Assembly: GCA_043806135.1 (NCBI GenBank)
Contig: JAZDHG010000098.1
Coordinates: forward strand, 1 to 64,000
Direction of reading: 5' to 3'
DNA from: JAGLQQ01 sp043806135
GTDB lineage: Bacteria > Omnitrophota > Gorgyraeia > B26-G9
Length of the DNA stretch: 64,000 nucleotides
This document shows positions 51,003-59,725 of this stretch, one piece after another. The notes under the pieces are model-generated. The model saw only the letters and a list, made by a program, of their open reading frames with translations, ran no database searches and had not been told where the DNA came from. Numbering within the stretch: position 1 is the stretch's first letter; each line of letters opens with the position of its first letter. Position numbers and translations under genes: made by a program.

Positions 51003-51124
51003 AAAATAAAAGAGTATGTATTAAAGCGATAGTTAATTTATTGATAGCCGATGGAATACCAGCCTATATAATAAGGAAACAAATATAGAAAATTAATGCT
51101 GGATCATGCTTTTGGGGATTAATC

Positions 51125-51153
51125 TTGACATATATTCTTATTTATGTTATAAA
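51125..51153 (+). promoter_or_regulatory. Likely promoter upstream of the symporter
   Basis: TTGACA (51125-51130), a 17-base spacer and TATAAA (51148-51153), with TG one base before the -10. Close to consensus. It does not share the TATGGTATACTT core of the other promoters. Confidence 0.65.
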
Positions 51154-51309
51154 ATTAACTTCTATAGATATCGGAAAGAGACTAGATCTTAACTACTTTT
51201 AATTAGGTTTTAACACTTTTAAAGAGGATGTTACTATTAAAATGACTGGTATTTGCGCCTGTTTTGGGCGCTTAACATATAGAATAATCGGGAAAAATTG
51301 GATAATATG

Positions 51310-51336
51310 CCCATACCTTATGGTATGGGTTTTTTT
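51310..51336 (+). terminator. Intrinsic terminator in the symporter leader
   Basis: CCCATACC (51310-51317) pairs with GGTATGGG (51322-51329) around TTAT and is followed by seven T. It lies between the promoter and the symporter start, so it either ends upstream transcripts or attenuates the symporter operon. Confidence 0.85.
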
Positions 51337-51431
51337 GTCTGTATAAACAGGACTTGATCAGACTTGTAGGGTTTAGTGATGCAGGGAAGAAGATAGCAGC
51401 TATCTACAAAAAAACTAGGAAGGAGCTCTAA

Positions 51432-52871
51432 ATGAGTGAGGGGAAACATATCGCTACCGCACCCAAAGACCGTGTTAGTGTTTCGCAGAAATTAGTCTAT
51501 GGGATAGGCGGGCTGGTTAATAATTTGCTGGGTGCAGCAGTAGGATGTATGGCGATCGTGCTTAATCTGGGCCTGGGCATGAATCCGGTAACAGTAGGCA
51601 TGCTTATGTCTATTCCCCGTATTTGGGATGCTGTAACAGATCCTGTAATGGGCTATATTTCTGATAATACAAAATCCCGGTGGGGCCGACGCAGGCCGTA
51701 TATATTCTGGGGCGCGATTTCTTCGGGAATTATATTTGCTCTGATGTGGCAACTTCGCTCCGGATGCACTCAGAATTTCTATTTCTGGTATTTTCTTATT
51801 GCGTCATTGGGTTTTTATGTTGCTTATACTGTTTATGCAACGCCCTGGGTAGCTCTTGGATACGAAATGACTCCGGATTATCATGAGCGCACACGCCTTA
51901 TGGGTTTCAGTAACTGGATTGGCCAGTTTGCCTGGGTTATAGCGCCCTGGTTTTGGAAGATAATGAACTTTAAATATTTTAGCAGCAATGTTGAAGGAGC
52001 TCGTGCACTGGCGATCATGGTTGGAGCATTTGTTTGCGTAGCCGGGATATTACCTGCTATTTTCTGTCGTGAAAAGCAGGGTTATCAGAAAAAAGATAAT
52101 GGAAAAAAATCCGTAGAAATCGTGGGTGTTTTGAAGCACACCGCAAAGTTTTTTAAAGGTTTTGCGATTACTCTGAGATCTATGTCATTTCTTAAACTTT
52201 GCGGAGCGACGTTACTTGTGTTTAATGGGTTTATGGCTGTATCCGCATTTTCTTCATATGTGATCATTTATTATATTTTTAAAGGAGACCAGAATGCAGG
52301 ATCTACATATATGGGTTGGTTTGGCTCTGCTTCTTCTATTGCAACTTTTTGTGTTATTCCCTTTATTACCTGGGTCTCTACGAAAATAGGAAAAAAGAAT
52401 GCTTTTATCCTTTCAACAACTATTTCTATTGTCGGATATGCGATGAAATGGTTTTGCTATGATCCGGATGCACCATGGAAACTGCTTATTCCGGCTCCTT
52501 TAATTGCGTTTGGGCTTGGCGGACTTTTTACTCTGATGGGAGCGATGATCGCTGACGTATGTGATGTCGATGAACTGGAAACAGGAGAACGCCGTGAAGG
52601 CGTTTTTGGCGGTATATACTGGTGGATGGTAAAGCTTGGAATGGCGTTGGCGTTTGCGATATCAGGATATCTTCTTAACGCGACAGGTTTTAATGTTGAG
52701 CTGGCGGGCAATCAAACAGTTAATACATTATTAATGTTAAGGGTATTTGATATTAGTGTTCCGGTTATAACATCTCTTCTGGCTGTAATTATAATTAGCA
52801 CTTTCGACGTCACTGAAGAAAAGGCATATCAGGTTCGCTTAGAGCTTGAGAAGCGGCGGGGCTGCCTGTAA
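51432..52871 (+). CDS. GPH-family sugar:cation symporter (MFS)
   Basis: 479 residues with about 12 hydrophobic segments. The signature after helix 2 is the glycoside-pentoside-hexuronide:cation symporter pattern: W-D-A-V-T-D-P-V-M-G-Y-I-S-D-N-T, then S-R-W-G-R-R-R-P-Y-I (about residues 65-92). Family members (MelB, XylP, GusB types) take up glycosides or uronides with Na+ or H+. A second typical D-E-x-E-T-G-x-R-R-E-G segment occurs near residue 380. The length is normal. A strong ribosome site (AAGGAG) precedes ATG. It is followed after 95 bases by a secreted glycosidase, so it probably imports the products of that enzyme. The sugar is unknown. An intrinsic terminator 95 bases upstream may regulate it. 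Confidence 0.88.
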   Translation: MSEGKHIATAPKDRVSVSQKLVYGIGGLVNNLLGAAVGCMAIVLNLGLGMNPVTVGMLMSIPRIWDAVTDPVMGYISDNTKSRWGRRRPYIFWGAISSGIIFALMWQLRSGCTQNFYFWYFLIASLGFYVAYTVYATPWVALGYEMTPDYHERTRLMGFSNWIGQFAWVIAPWFWKIMNFKYFSSNVEGARALAIMVGAFVCVAGILPAIFCREKQGYQKKDNGKKSVEIVGVLKHTAKFFKGFAITLRSMSFLKLCGATLLVFNGFMAVSAFSSYVIIYYIFKGDQNAGSTYMGWFGSASSIATFCVIPFITWVSTKIGKKNAFILSTTISIVGYAMKWFCYDPDAPWKLLIPAPLIAFGLGGLFTLMGAMIADVCDVDELETGERREGVFGGIYWWMVKLGMALAFAISGYLLNATGFNVELAGNQTVNTLLMLRVFDISVPVITSLLAVIIISTFDVTEEKAYQVRLELEKRRGCL

Positions 52872-52966
52872 TAAAAGTTACGATGGGATCAAAGAAAAAC
52901 CTGATGCCTTTGTTAGGTCTGGTAATAAAGAATAAATTTTGACAAAATTAAAAAGGGTGATTTGAA

Positions 52967-54865
52967 GTGAATAAAAAACCGGTACTTTTAACTGTCCTGA
53001 GCATGAGCGTATTTTTTATGGTAGCCAATGTTTTTGCCGCTCCTGCGCCTGCTTTTGAGCTGGATGACAAGGGAACGGAACAGATCGTCGACTATGAGAA
53101 ATACGGCGAGTTTCAAAACGTGGACAAAGCCGGTTATAAATATAAAATAAAAGACCAGCAAGGATTAGCAAATGCAGTAGGGGAAGGAATCTATCCTAAT
53201 ACAAAAAGCGTGCTGAAGTCCCCTCAGTTTAAAAAATATAAGGATGAAAAAAAACTCCTGGGCAGTCATTGGGCTTTTGTGAACACCTCGGATCATCAGG
53301 CAAATTTTTACCGCTGGGCAACAGCAGCGGAAAGTCCGGGTGTGAAATTGTTCTATACTGCCCAGGCCCTGGAAAATGCCATGCAGATCAGGCATGCGGT
53401 CAAGGCTTATTATGCCCTTGTGGTGAATTTTCCCAAAGAAGTCGGAACGACTTACTGGGGGACCCCTTGGTATGTGGGGCCGGCATCACTGGACAGGATA
53501 CTTTATCTGACGAGAAAATATCCTGAGATGGGGATAAAACTTGTCGGTGCTAATATAACGGTTGAAAATCGTTACGATGATGATAGGAGTAATGATGTTT
53601 TTGTAGTCGATCCCGGTAAATTGGTTTTTTGCGATCCGAATGATGTTGTAGAAAAAAGAGCGGATCTAAGTAAACTATCAGTCATAGAAAACAAAGAATT
53701 CGGAGAGATCAGTTTTGTTAAATATGAAAACGGCCATTGGCAAATGCGTCTTAAAGACGAGCCTTTTATGGTCAAAGCAGTTGCTTATCAGCCGTCTAAA
53801 ATCGGCCAGAGCCCGGATATCGGAACGCTTGAGGATTGGTCAAAGGCAGATGAAAACAAAAACGGTAAAATTGACAGCCCATATGATGCGTGGGTAGATA
53901 AGAATAAAAATAATATTCAGGAAGGCGATGAGCCGGCAGTCGGTGATTTTCAGCTGATGAAGGATATGGGTGTTAACGTCATCAGAGTTTATCATCATGC
54001 TTTTGTTAGTAATAAAAAGATATTTCAGGATTTGTATAAAAATTACGGGATCCGGATCGTAATCGGTGATTTTCTGGGAATGTACGCGGTAGGTTCCAAA
54101 GCCCCCTGGGATCCGGGCACTGATTATTCTGACCCCCAGCAGCAGCGCAATATGCTTGAATCGGTAATGAAGATGATAAATGAATATAAGGATGAGCCAT
54201 GTGTTCTGATGTGGGTTTTAGGCAATGAAACTAATTACGGAACGGCTAACAACGCAGATGTAGAGCCGCAAGCCTACTATCATTTTGTAAATGAAGTCGC
54301 GAAAAAAATAAAAGAAATAGATCCGAATCATCCGGTAATGATTTGTAACGGCGATATCCAATTTCTTGATATCTTTGCCCAAAAGTGTCCGGATGTTGAT
54401 GTGTTCGGGATCAATTCGTATAGAGGTAAACCTGGATTCGGATATTATAATTTCTGGCTGCCGGTAAAAGAACTTGCCGATAGACCGGTGTTTATAACAG
54501 AATACGGCTGCCCTGCTTATGGACACAAATATAGCCGTGAATATGCGGAAAATTTTCAAGCGGAATACCTTGTGGAAAACTGGATGGATATGGTAATTAA
54601 CAGCGCGGGAGAGGGAGCAGGTGTTTCTATCGGCGGCTCTTTGTTTGAATTTGTTGATGAGTGGTGGAAGACAGGAGCTCCTCCCGGATATCCTGATATT
54701 ATTCAGGATGTAGTGCCTAATGTGGGGGGGCCTTTTGTGGACGGATGGTATTACGAGGAATGGTTTGGAGTAGTCAGCCAGGGAGACGGTACGGATTCTC
54801 CTTTTATGCGTCAGCTGCGTAAGTCTTATTTCGAACTGCAAAAAATCTGGAAAGAGAAAGAATAA
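52967..54865 (+). CDS. Secreted clan GH-A glycoside hydrolase (GH2-like barrel)
   Basis: 632 residues from a GTG start with AGGGTGA 6 bases upstream. Signal peptide ending V-F-A-A-P near residue 25. The N-terminal half (about 30-240) is unrecognised. The C-terminal part is a TIM barrel of clan GH-A: W-V-L-G-N-E421-T-N-Y (acid/base) and F-I-T-E512-Y-G (nucleophile), as in GH2 and related retaining enzymes. Two Asp/Asn-rich loops at about 295-325 (D295-E-N-K-N-G-K-I-D and D-K-N-K-N-N-I-Q-E-G-D-E) look like calcium-binding EF-hand loops inserted before the barrel. The W-W-K-T near the end matches the second glycosidase at 56.3 kb, so the two are paralogues. Probable role: hydrolysis or transglycosylation of a beta-linked glycan outside the inner membrane. 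The substrate is not deducible. Confidence 0.8.
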   Translation: MNKKPVLLTVLSMSVFFMVANVFAAPAPAFELDDKGTEQIVDYEKYGEFQNVDKAGYKYKIKDQQGLANAVGEGIYPNTKSVLKSPQFKKYKDEKKLLGSHWAFVNTSDHQANFYRWATAAESPGVKLFYTAQALENAMQIRHAVKAYYALVVNFPKEVGTTYWGTPWYVGPASLDRILYLTRKYPEMGIKLVGANITVENRYDDDRSNDVFVVDPGKLVFCDPNDVVEKRADLSKLSVIENKEFGEISFVKYENGHWQMRLKDEPFMVKAVAYQPSKIGQSPDIGTLEDWSKADENKNGKIDSPYDAWVDKNKNNIQEGDEPAVGDFQLMKDMGVNVIRVYHHAFVSNKKIFQDLYKNYGIRIVIGDFLGMYAVGSKAPWDPGTDYSDPQQQRNMLESVMKMINEYKDEPCVLMWVLGNETNYGTANNADVEPQAYYHFVNEVAKKIKEIDPNHPVMICNGDIQFLDIFAQKCPDVDVFGINSYRGKPGFGYYNFWLPVKELADRPVFITEYGCPAYGHKYSREYAENFQAEYLVENWMDMVINSAGEGAGVSIGGSLFEFVDEWWKTGAPPGYPDIIQDVVPNVGGPFVDGWYYEEWFGVVSQGDGTDSPFMRQLRKSYFELQKIWKEKE

Positions 54866-54868
54866 GCA

Positions 54869-55486
54869 ATGAAAAGAAGCATTTTTTGGACAACTTTGTC
54901 AGGGTGGTTTATTATCCTGTTTTTGTTGGCTTTTGCTTGTTTTGCTCAAGATACAAAACAGATAAAGGAAGAAAAACCGCAGGAACTGCTGGTTTATTTT
55001 GATAAGGACAGTATTGATAATCATTACTTTGCTTCCCAAAGGATCGGAGATTGCGAGTCCTTAGAGTTTGATGATCAGTGGAAAGAAAATGTCCAGTCAG
55101 GTCAAACCTGCATAAGGATTAAATATAACGCGACCGGACCGTTTGGTTTTGCCGGTATTTACTGGGTTAATCCCAAGGATAATTGGGGGGATGAAAAAGG
55201 CGGTTATGACCTGCGTTTTGCCAAAAAACTCACTTTTTGGGTCAGAGGGGAAAGCGGTTCAGAACATGTTGCCGTGTTTAAATTTGGAGGACTTAAGGGA
55301 GTGTACCCTGATTCGGACAATCATGGAATCGGGCCTTTAGTGCTAAGTGATCAATGGCAGCAAATAACAGTTGATCTAAACGGCAGAGATATGCGGCGTA
55401 TAAGTGCCGGATTCAGTTTTGCTATTACAAAAGCACATAATCGTAAGGGTTGTGTTTTTTATATAGATAATATAAAATATGAATAG
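54869..55486 (+). CDS. Secreted CBM-like beta-sandwich protein A
   Basis: 205 residues with a signal peptide ending C-F-A-Q-D near residue 27. The mature part is one jelly-roll domain of the galactose-binding/CBM11-like type: Y-D-L-R-F-A-K-K-L-T-F-W-V-R-G, a W-Q-Q-I-T-V-D-L segment, and C-V-F-Y-I-D-N-I-K-Y at the end, where the final D-N-I-x-Y strand is typical. No catalytic motif was seen; carbohydrate binding is the likely role. It starts 3 bases after the stop of the glycosidase gene, so the two are translationally linked. The next gene encodes a close paralogue. Confidence 0.7.
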   Translation: MKRSIFWTTLSGWFIILFLLAFACFAQDTKQIKEEKPQELLVYFDKDSIDNHYFASQRIGDCESLEFDDQWKENVQSGQTCIRIKYNATGPFGFAGIYWVNPKDNWGDEKGGYDLRFAKKLTFWVRGESGSEHVAVFKFGGLKGVYPDSDNHGIGPLVLSDQWQQITVDLNGRDMRRISAGFSFAITKAHNRKGCVFYIDNIKYE

Positions 55487-55537
55487 AAACAATTTGATTT
55501 GGTTTAATTTGGTTATTAATGAAAGGAGGAAGTTTAA

Positions 55538-56197
55538 ATGAAAAAGCTGAATTTATTGGTTGTGATGTTTTTTTTCTGCTTGATTTTGAGTTTTAATGTT
55601 CAGGCCCAGCAGATGCTCGATGATGATAAGTATATCGAGGAGGAAGAGCTGGTGGGCAAGGAAGTAAAATTTGATGATGACGGGATTTTCCATGTTTATG
55701 TTGACCGCGGGGATCGGGGGAATCATTATATACCGTCCGGCTGGATGGGAGATTACGGTGATATTAAGATGAATGACAACTTTAAAGATTTTGCGCATAA
55801 CGGCAAAACATGCATAAAATTTACTTATACTGCTGAGGGTAAGCAGGGTGCAGGATGGACCGGAGTTATGTGGCAGAATCCGGCGAATAACTGGGGAGAA
55901 GTAAAAGGCGGGTTTGACTTAAGCGGCGCTAAAAAGCTGACATTCTGGGCCAAAGGTGAAAAGGGCAATGAGCGGATAATGGAGTTTAAAATGGGCGGTA
56001 TCGGCGGCCCCTATCCGGATTCTGATTCTATCGGAATCGGGCCTATTGACCTGACTACTGAATGGAAACAATACACGATAGATCTGACTGATATTGATCT
56101 GAGTTATGTTAACGGGGGTTTTTGCTGGTCCTCTAATGCGGATTCAAATCCCGAAGGCATGGTTTTTTATCTGGATGACATCCAGTACCAATTATAA
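55538..56197 (+). CDS. Secreted CBM-like beta-sandwich protein B
   Basis: 219 residues, a paralogue of the preceding protein with the same order of motifs (F-D-L-S-G-A-K-K-L-T-F-W-A-K-G, W-K-Q-Y-T-I-D-L, V-F-Y-L-D-D-I-Q-Y). The signal peptide ends V-Q-A-Q near residue 24. A short acidic stretch (D-D-D-K-Y-I-E-E-E-E) precedes the domain. A very strong ribosome site, AAAGGAGG (55522-55529), lies 8 bases before ATG, suggesting higher expression than its neighbour. The likely role is glycan binding outside the inner membrane. A 13-base inverted repeat follows the gene. Confidence 0.7.
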   Translation: MKKLNLLVVMFFFCLILSFNVQAQQMLDDDKYIEEEELVGKEVKFDDDGIFHVYVDRGDRGNHYIPSGWMGDYGDIKMNDNFKDFAHNGKTCIKFTYTAEGKQGAGWTGVMWQNPANNWGEVKGGFDLSGAKKLTFWAKGEKGNERIMEFKMGGIGGPYPDSDSIGIGPIDLTTEWKQYTIDLTDIDLSYVNGGFCWSSNADSNPEGMVFYLDDIQYQL

Positions 56198-56210
56198 ATC
56201 TTATTTTGTA

Positions 56211-56257
56211 AAATAAAGGGTAGGGGCTAGGTATGATGAGGCTTCTACCCTTTATTT
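56211..56257. terminator. Inverted repeat between CBM-like B and the lipoprotein glycosidase
   Basis: Perfect 13-base arms AAATAAAGGGTAG (56211-56223) and CTACCCTTTATTT (56245-56257) with a 21-base loop. The A/T-rich outer ends would suit a bidirectional terminator. The ATG at 56233 lies inside the loop, which argues against it as the start of the next gene. Confidence 0.55.
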
Positions 56258-56286
56258 CTATGCAATGCTGGATGAGGAGTTTTTAT

Positions 56287-57516
56287 ATGATCGCGCGTAA
56301 ATTAGTAATAATTTTAATGATTCTCTTAGCTGCCGGTTGCGGGAAGGCAAAAGCGAAGAAAGACAGTGTTTCTATCAAGAAACTTGAAAATGGACATTAT
56401 CAATTGCTTGTTAATAAAAAACCTTATGTTATAAAGGGTGTCTGCTATTCTCCCGTGCCTATCGGCAGGAGCCCCTTGTTTAATTTTATGTGCGATCCGG
56501 CTAAACCATGGATTGTAGACGGAAAACTTATGCAGGACATGGGCATTAATACGGTACGTTTGTATATGACAGGGGACGAGCTTGAATTTTGCAAAATTAT
56601 GATTGAAGAGCTGTATACATTGTATGGCATAAGGACTATACTAGGGCATGATCTTGGATTCTGGGGATATCCGCCAGCCAATTACGCGGATCCAGAGTTT
56701 AGAGAAGAAATTACGAAGAACATGATGGAGGTAGTTGCCTATTTCAAAGACACCCCGGGATTGCTGATGTGGAATCTGGGTAATGAAAACAACTATAGTT
56801 TTGACGGGCGGTTAAACCCGTGGAGCTCCGATGAAATAGATGCAATGCAGAATTTTAATGACAAACGGGAAGCCCGTGCCAGGATTTATTATTCCTTTGT
56901 TAATGACCTTGCTAAAAAAATAAAAAAGATCGATAAGGCTCATCCTGTGGGTCTTGGCAACGGGGAGACAGTCGGCCTTAAGAGCGCTGCCAAGTATTGT
57001 CCTGATGTGGATTTTATCGGAGCGATTGTTTATCGCGGCAAGGTATTCGGCAGTTTCTTTAAGGAAATCAAGAGAATGTTTGATAAGCCTGTTATTTTGA
57101 CAGAATTCGGCTGTGACGCGTATAATATGGAAAAACAGGAAGAAGATCAGAATAACCAGGCGAAATTTTTGAAAAGCCAGTGGCTGGATATGCAAAAGCA
57201 CATGGTAAACGGAGAAGGCGAGGGCAACTGCCTGGGCGGAGCTATCTTTGAATGGAATGATGAGTGGTGGAAAACATCAGACAGTGACCGGGACAGCTGG
57301 AATGTGCATGATACAGTTGCCGGATGGGGGATGGGATCCTATGACTTTGATGCTAAAGCAGGCAAAAATATGAATGAAGAGTGGTTTGGTATTGTTGCGA
57401 TATCCCCGGAACTAGAAAATGGGATCAATAAAAGAACTCCCAGAAAAGCCTATTATGTTTTGCGCCAGTTATGGAATGAAGCATATAAAAAAGAGGAAAG
57501 TAAATCCGCGAAATAA
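56287..57516 (+). CDS. Lipoprotein clan GH-A glycoside hydrolase
   Basis: 409 residues when started at ATG 56287, which has GAGGAG 7 bases upstream; the longer frame from 56233 begins inside a hairpin. The signal peptide ends L-L-A-A-G-C, a good lipobox, so the enzyme is membrane-anchored. It then consists of a TIM barrel with W-N-L-G-N-E167-N-N-Y (acid/base) and I-L-T-E273-F-G (nucleophile), and a W-N-D-E-W-W-K-T segment also found in the 53-54.9 kb enzyme (F-V-D-E-W-W-K-T). It is a shorter paralogue without that enzyme's N-terminal half and calcium-like loops. It probably processes the same or a related beta-linked glycan. The family within clan GH-A is uncertain (GH2- or GH5-like). Confidence 0.8.
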   Translation: MIARKLVIILMILLAAGCGKAKAKKDSVSIKKLENGHYQLLVNKKPYVIKGVCYSPVPIGRSPLFNFMCDPAKPWIVDGKLMQDMGINTVRLYMTGDELEFCKIMIEELYTLYGIRTILGHDLGFWGYPPANYADPEFREEITKNMMEVVAYFKDTPGLLMWNLGNENNYSFDGRLNPWSSDEIDAMQNFNDKREARARIYYSFVNDLAKKIKKIDKAHPVGLGNGETVGLKSAAKYCPDVDFIGAIVYRGKVFGSFFKEIKRMFDKPVILTEFGCDAYNMEKQEEDQNNQAKFLKSQWLDMQKHMVNGEGEGNCLGGAIFEWNDEWWKTSDSDRDSWNVHDTVAGWGMGSYDFDAKAGKNMNEEWFGIVAISPELENGINKRTPRKAYYVLRQLWNEAYKKEESKSAK

Positions 57517-57876
57517 TACCGAAGTCGATAACCTAAATAGGGTCTGCTGAAAAACTCATCAGACCCTGATTATAGAGATTAAAGACAAGATTACATAGAT
57601 TAAATATAGACGGGAAAATTACTGTAATCATTTAAAAATCTGTGTAATCATGGTTCGCTGAAAAATGTATTTCTGTTAAAAAGTGCAAGGGTTGGAACAC
57701 TTTTATTCAAAAATCATGCACTTTTGGATATATTTTTGCTGCTGGTTATGTTTAAAATACCGACAACATATGAGTTCACATTTGTATTTTCAGTGAACCC
57801 TAAATACTGGAAGAAATGGCGAGTAAGACCAAAAGGAAGTAGCGAGAAAAACTTATAAAAAAAGAAGTGGTGAGAT
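57517..57876. other. 360-base gap with a strong hairpin and an imperfect inverted repeat
   Basis: Hairpin AGGGTCTG (57539-57546)/CAGACCCT (57560-57567), extended inward by TGA/TCA across one mismatch. A second imperfect inverted repeat, GATTACATAGATTAAA (57589-57604) against TTTAAAAATCTGTGTAATC (57631-57649), belongs to the GATTACACAGATT word family seen in other gaps. The last 200 bases hold no clear promoter. Confidence 0.5.
57539..57567 (+). terminator. Hairpin after the lipoprotein glycosidase, possible terminator
   Basis: Stable stem of 8 bp plus an inner 3 bp, 22 bases after the stop codon. There is no T-run behind it, so it may stabilise the 3' end or work with Rho rather than be an intrinsic terminator. 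Confidence 0.45.
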
Positions 57877-59703
57877 ATGAAATATTTACTCAAAAATGAT
57901 CAATTTTGTTGCAGAGCGCTGTTAATAATTTGTTGTTTTGTTTTAATGATTTTTGTAAGTATACATGCAGTGGATACGGTTTTTGCTCTTGAGCTAAAAG
58001 CGCAGGTAGAGGATTTTATTAGGCAGGAGAGATTTACCGACCTGCTGGATTTTTTAGATATTCTAAAGCTGGAAAAGGGACAGAATATAACAGATCTGCA
58101 GATAGAATATTACTCTGTGCTCGCAAAATCAAAGTACCTCGATTATCTTGAGCAAAAAGAGGATTGGGAAAATTATTACAGTCATGTGGATCTTTTTAAT
58201 GCTGAGATAATAAAAAGTGCCAGAGATTTTGTGGCAAAACATCCTGCCTCGCTTGAGACCATCGAAATACAGTATATGGCCTGGAAAGCTATTACCCGGG
58301 ATGAGGAAACGGCATCCGCGGAAGAGACCTTTAGCAAACTTATTGATTTAGTTATCACTTATACAGAAAAAAGCGGTGATACAGCTGTTTTTAGGGAAAT
58401 TGCCAGTAGAATGAGTGATGCAGGCAGAGTTCGTCAGCTGAACAAGCTGTTTGATTCTTATAAGGAGTTTTTGTCTACCAATGCCGGAAGCGATTCAATT
58501 GAACGTCTTGGAGGTATTGCCGAGGAATATTTGCAAAAAGAAAGAATAGAAACAGCAATAGTTATTTATGAACATTATATCGACTTGGTATTAAGGCAGT
58601 ATCCTCAGGCCAAAGCCCAGCTTGTACTAAATGAGCTTGCCGATAAGTTTAGACATCATGGGTTTTCTCCTGCTAAAGACGCTGATTTTGCGGAAAAAAT
58701 TTATAAGTTGATCACCCAAAAATTCGGCCAAGATGCTCTGCGAGAAGAGGATTTGTTCGGCCGCGGATATAATTTGGAATCGCTGAATATCTATGACAGG
58801 GCACAGGAGGAGTATAAATATTTCGTTAAAAAATTTCCCGAAAGCGTTTACTTACCGGAAGTTTATACGAGAATTGCTGTTATTAATTTGTATTCCCTGG
58901 GGCGTTTTGGCATAGCTTTGCAGTTTTTTCAAAAAGTATCGGATGATTTTCCGGATTCAGCATATGCAGAGTTCTGCGCTTATAAAGCGGCAATACTTTT
59001 GCAGTGGAAATCAGAAGATGAACAGGCTAGCCGTCTTTATTCCATGCTTGTTGCCTCCGGAGGACTTTTTTCCGAGCCGGCAAAGAATCGCCTTAATGAA
59101 ATAAAAAACAAGGATAAAATGGATGAAGAGGTGCGAAATGTACTTGAGCATTTATCCGGCAGTGAAGAAAGTTCTGCTATTATGATGACGCTTAAAAGCA
59201 TGCCGCAAAGGTCTTTTGTCGGTGAACAGGTTATATGGTCGGGCACTGCTCAGGATTTTTCATCAGGTACTGTGCAGCCGTTTTTTGTCTATGAATGGTT
59301 TGGGGATACGGGTATCAATGAAGACCCGGGAAATACCGCTGAATTTTCCACCGGTTATGATAATGCTATGCCTCAAATAGCGTGTTTTTCTGCAATGGTT
59401 GTCCAGACACAGGGAATAATATGTAAATCACTTTGGGTACATGAATTGAGAGTGAAAACACCAAATAATATTATGAGCTTTAAAACAGGCGAGCCGGTTG
59501 AACTTATTGCGGAAGTTTTTCCGAAGAGTATTGAAGATAAAGGTGTGCTCTGGCAATGGAAGATCGGCGCGGAGGCCGCTAGAGTCATAGGAAATAAGTT
59601 CCTGCATTCATATGATGCGCCGGGACGTTACGAAATAGAACTTGTTGCTGATGTGCAAGGTTCAAGAATATTTAAAAAAATTAATGTGGATATTGTAGAA
59701 TAG
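57877..59703 (+). CDS. Secreted TPR-repeat protein with PKD-like domain
   Basis: 608 residues. The signal peptide is long (about 40 residues, ending V-F-A-L-E). Residues about 45-440 are helical repeats of the tetratricopeptide/YfiO type, for example Y-D-R-A-Q-E-E-Y-K-Y-F-V-K-K-F-P-E and F-G-I-A-L-Q-F-F-Q-K-V. Residues about 445-608 are beta-rich with a PKD-like end (F-L-H-S-Y-D-A-P-G-R-Y-E-I-E-L-V). TPR proteins of this kind are scaffolds in polysaccharide export systems (BcsC, AlgK, PelB). It lies 22 bases before the PilZ protein and near an outer-membrane barrel, which fits that role. The function is inferred from context; no catalytic motif is visible. Confidence 0.75.
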   Translation: MKYLLKNDQFCCRALLIICCFVLMIFVSIHAVDTVFALELKAQVEDFIRQERFTDLLDFLDILKLEKGQNITDLQIEYYSVLAKSKYLDYLEQKEDWENYYSHVDLFNAEIIKSARDFVAKHPASLETIEIQYMAWKAITRDEETASAEETFSKLIDLVITYTEKSGDTAVFREIASRMSDAGRVRQLNKLFDSYKEFLSTNAGSDSIERLGGIAEEYLQKERIETAIVIYEHYIDLVLRQYPQAKAQLVLNELADKFRHHGFSPAKDADFAEKIYKLITQKFGQDALREEDLFGRGYNLESLNIYDRAQEEYKYFVKKFPESVYLPEVYTRIAVINLYSLGRFGIALQFFQKVSDDFPDSAYAEFCAYKAAILLQWKSEDEQASRLYSMLVASGGLFSEPAKNRLNEIKNKDKMDEEVRNVLEHLSGSEESSAIMMTLKSMPQRSFVGEQVIWSGTAQDFSSGTVQPFFVYEWFGDTGINEDPGNTAEFSTGYDNAMPQIACFSAMVVQTQGIICKSLWVHELRVKTPNNIMSFKTGEPVELIAEVFPKSIEDKGVLWQWKIGAEAARVIGNKFLHSYDAPGRYEIELVADVQGSRIFKKINVDIVE

Positions 59704-59725
59704 GCTACAGCAGGTATAAAAACAC

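Larger units (their letters stand above)
51003..51431. other. 429-base gap: promoter, leader with terminator, ribosome site of the symporter gene
   Basis: Contains a promoter (51125-51153), a GCGCC/GGCGC hairpin (51255-51271), an intrinsic terminator (51310-51336) and a further 95 bases up to an AAGGAG ribosome site before ATG 51432. This order is what an attenuated leader looks like; see the separate entries. Confidence 0.55.

Noticed and set aside
56233..56286. ATG 56233 as the start of the lipoprotein glycosidase
   Set aside because: It lies in the loop of a 13-base inverted repeat and has no good ribosome site. ATG 56287 has GAGGAG at proper spacing and gives a proper lipoprotein signal.
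57589..57649. GATTACA-type inverted repeat as a CRISPR or attachment site
   Set aside because: There is one imperfect pair only, no regular spacers and no cas or integrase gene; it belongs to the dispersed word repeats.
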